Positions 52,258-52,919 of a stretch of 52,919 nt of DNA are shown piece by piece. Made by a program: the position numbers and the translations under genes. Each line of letters opens with the position of its first letter. The stretch's first letter is position 1. The notes under the pieces are model-generated. The model saw only the letters and a list, made by a program, of their open reading frames with translations, was not told where the DNA came from and ran no database searches. This DNA comes from an uncultured Rhodothermaceae bacterium (GTDB taxonomy: Bacteria; Bacteroidota; Rhodothermia; Rhodothermales; Salinibacteraceae). The DNA lies in the NCBI GenBank assembly GCA_913056335.1, contig CAJXLX010000006.1, positions 1 to 52,919 on the forward strand. Reading direction: 5' to 3'.

Positions 52258-52919
52258 TCATGCGTCCGTATCGTCGTTGAATCGAAAGATGCGATTCCCA
52301 AACGGCACCGGCTGGCCCTCGTGCAGAAAGCGCCGTACGATCTGCTCCTGCTCATCGCGCGATCGGTCGAGCGTGTCGGCGAGGGCGGCGCGGTCTTCGG
52401 GCGGATCGCGGTCGGGAAGCGAGTACTTGTGTCCCACCACGAGTCCGGCGCACGGAATCTCCAGTTCGTTGGCCAGCACGACCTCGGGCGCCAGTGTCAT
52501 GGAGTTGACCTGCGCGCCCAGCCGCGGCCACATCCGGTTTTCAGCGGCGGTTTTGCCACGCGGTCCGCCCGCGTAGGCGAACACAACTTTGTCGTCGGCA
52601 AGGGGCACCTCCGCATCCTGTGTCAGTGCGCGAAGTTGTGTGTTTAGGGCGGAGGCAAAGAGGCCGTCGTCGAGCACCAGGTGGCCGTGGTCAGCGGTGG
52701 GGTTCTCGAACATAGTACAGGTGGAGCCGTCGGGCAGGCGGTTTTCGGGCATCAGCAGGTCGCGTACGAGCATCGGCGTGTAGAGCGGCACCTCTGCATC
52801 CAACACGCCCACCGAGCTTGTAACGAGCAGCGCCTCCACGTCCACCTCGCGCAGCGCCCACGCCTGCGCCCGGTAGTTGATCTGGTTCGGCAGGAGCCGA
52901 TGCGGGATATCGTGTCGAA
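52258..52919 (-). CDS. MTAP/purine nucleoside phosphorylase family protein, 5' partial
   Basis: C-terminal part (about 219 residues) of a phosphorylase; the frame is open to the right edge. HDIPHRLLPNQINYRAQAWA and EALLVTSSVGVL match the phosphate-binding region of MTAP/PNP type enzymes (compare HxxxPHxxNYRAN in methylthioadenosine phosphorylases). A later YAGGPRGKTAAENRMWPRLG block follows the pattern EGPxFETxAE/xR, and MTLAPEVVLANELEIPCAGLVV the helix before the C-terminus. In this group the enzyme splits methylthioadenosine or purine nucleosides with phosphate. The PRGKTAAE form differs from typical PNP/MTAP, so specificity is uncertain. The kinase-like gene follows on the same strand. Confidence 0.75.
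   Translation of the reverse strand, partial: RHDIPHRLLPNQINYRAQAWALREVDVEALLVTSSVGVLDAEVPLYTPMLVRDLLMPENRLPDGSTCTMFENPTADHGHLVLDDGLFASALNTQLRALTQDAEVPLADDKVVFAYAGGPRGKTAAENRMWPRLGAQVNSMTLAPEVVLANELEIPCAGLVVGHKYSLPDRDPPEDRAALADTLDRSRDEQEQIVRRFLHEGQPVPFGNRIFRFNDDTDA

Overview
The window looks like a GC-rich chromosome segment from a halophilic member of the Rhodothermota/Bacteroidota (Salinibacter- or Salisaeta-like). This is inferred, not proven. The proteins are rich in Asp and Glu. A small family typical of Bacteroidota is present (4960-5478). The division/cell-wall cluster has the Bacteroidota order and lacks murF. Several promoter-like sites have the TTG / TAnnTTnG layout used by Bacteroidota sigma factors. 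Most genes lack a clear Shine-Dalgarno site; ftsQ and ftsZ are exceptions. I found no rRNA, tRNA, CRISPR array or prophage.

Left part (1-16.6 kb): mixed housekeeping and accessory genes. These are a GH13 alpha-glucan hydrolase (cut by the window edge), an SDR and glycogen phosphorylase; an exported L,D-transpeptidase-like protein; a DoxX protein with a zinc-ribbon-like tail; xseB; a second SDR; two exported proteins; purine nucleoside phosphorylase; two flavodoxin-fold reductases; a DUF5996 protein; and a large antiporter fused to USP and EIIA-like domains. A 221-bp MITE-like element with a TTA target duplication lies at 7746-7966. A class II glutamine amidotransferase remnant lies at 15887-16146, and a perfect 15-bp hairpin repeat at 12285-12318.

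Centre (16.7-34.5 kb): pyrG is followed by the dcw cluster rsmH-ftsL-ftsI-murE-mraY-murD-ftsW-murG-murC-ftsQ-ftsA-ftsZ, all on the plus strand. Together they make the meso-DAP-type peptidoglycan precursor from UDP-MurNAc onward (except the MurF step), the septal synthase pair FtsW/PBP and the FtsA/FtsZ ring. ftsZ has its own promoter, a hairpin leader, a strong ribosome site and a long terminator.

Right part (34.5-52.9 kb): a cyclophilin and a small membrane protein in a coupled pair; an alpha/beta hydrolase; YtxH; YaaA; uridine kinase; a lipoprotein next to a large outer-membrane protein that seems to hold three beta-barrel-like modules around a coiled coil; an acyl-CoA dehydrogenase; and a membrane-anchored disulfide reductase preceded by a stand-alone copy of its membrane domain. 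Then come OsmC, aroE, pgeF, a YheT hydrolase, a methylthioribose-kinase-like phosphotransferase and an MTAP/PNP-family phosphorylase cut by the right edge.

The most interesting items are the reductase/membrane-domain duplication, the antiporter with an altered EIIA active site, the MITE, the decayed amidotransferase, the multi-barrel outer-membrane protein, and an orphan minus-strand terminator that may end a small RNA.
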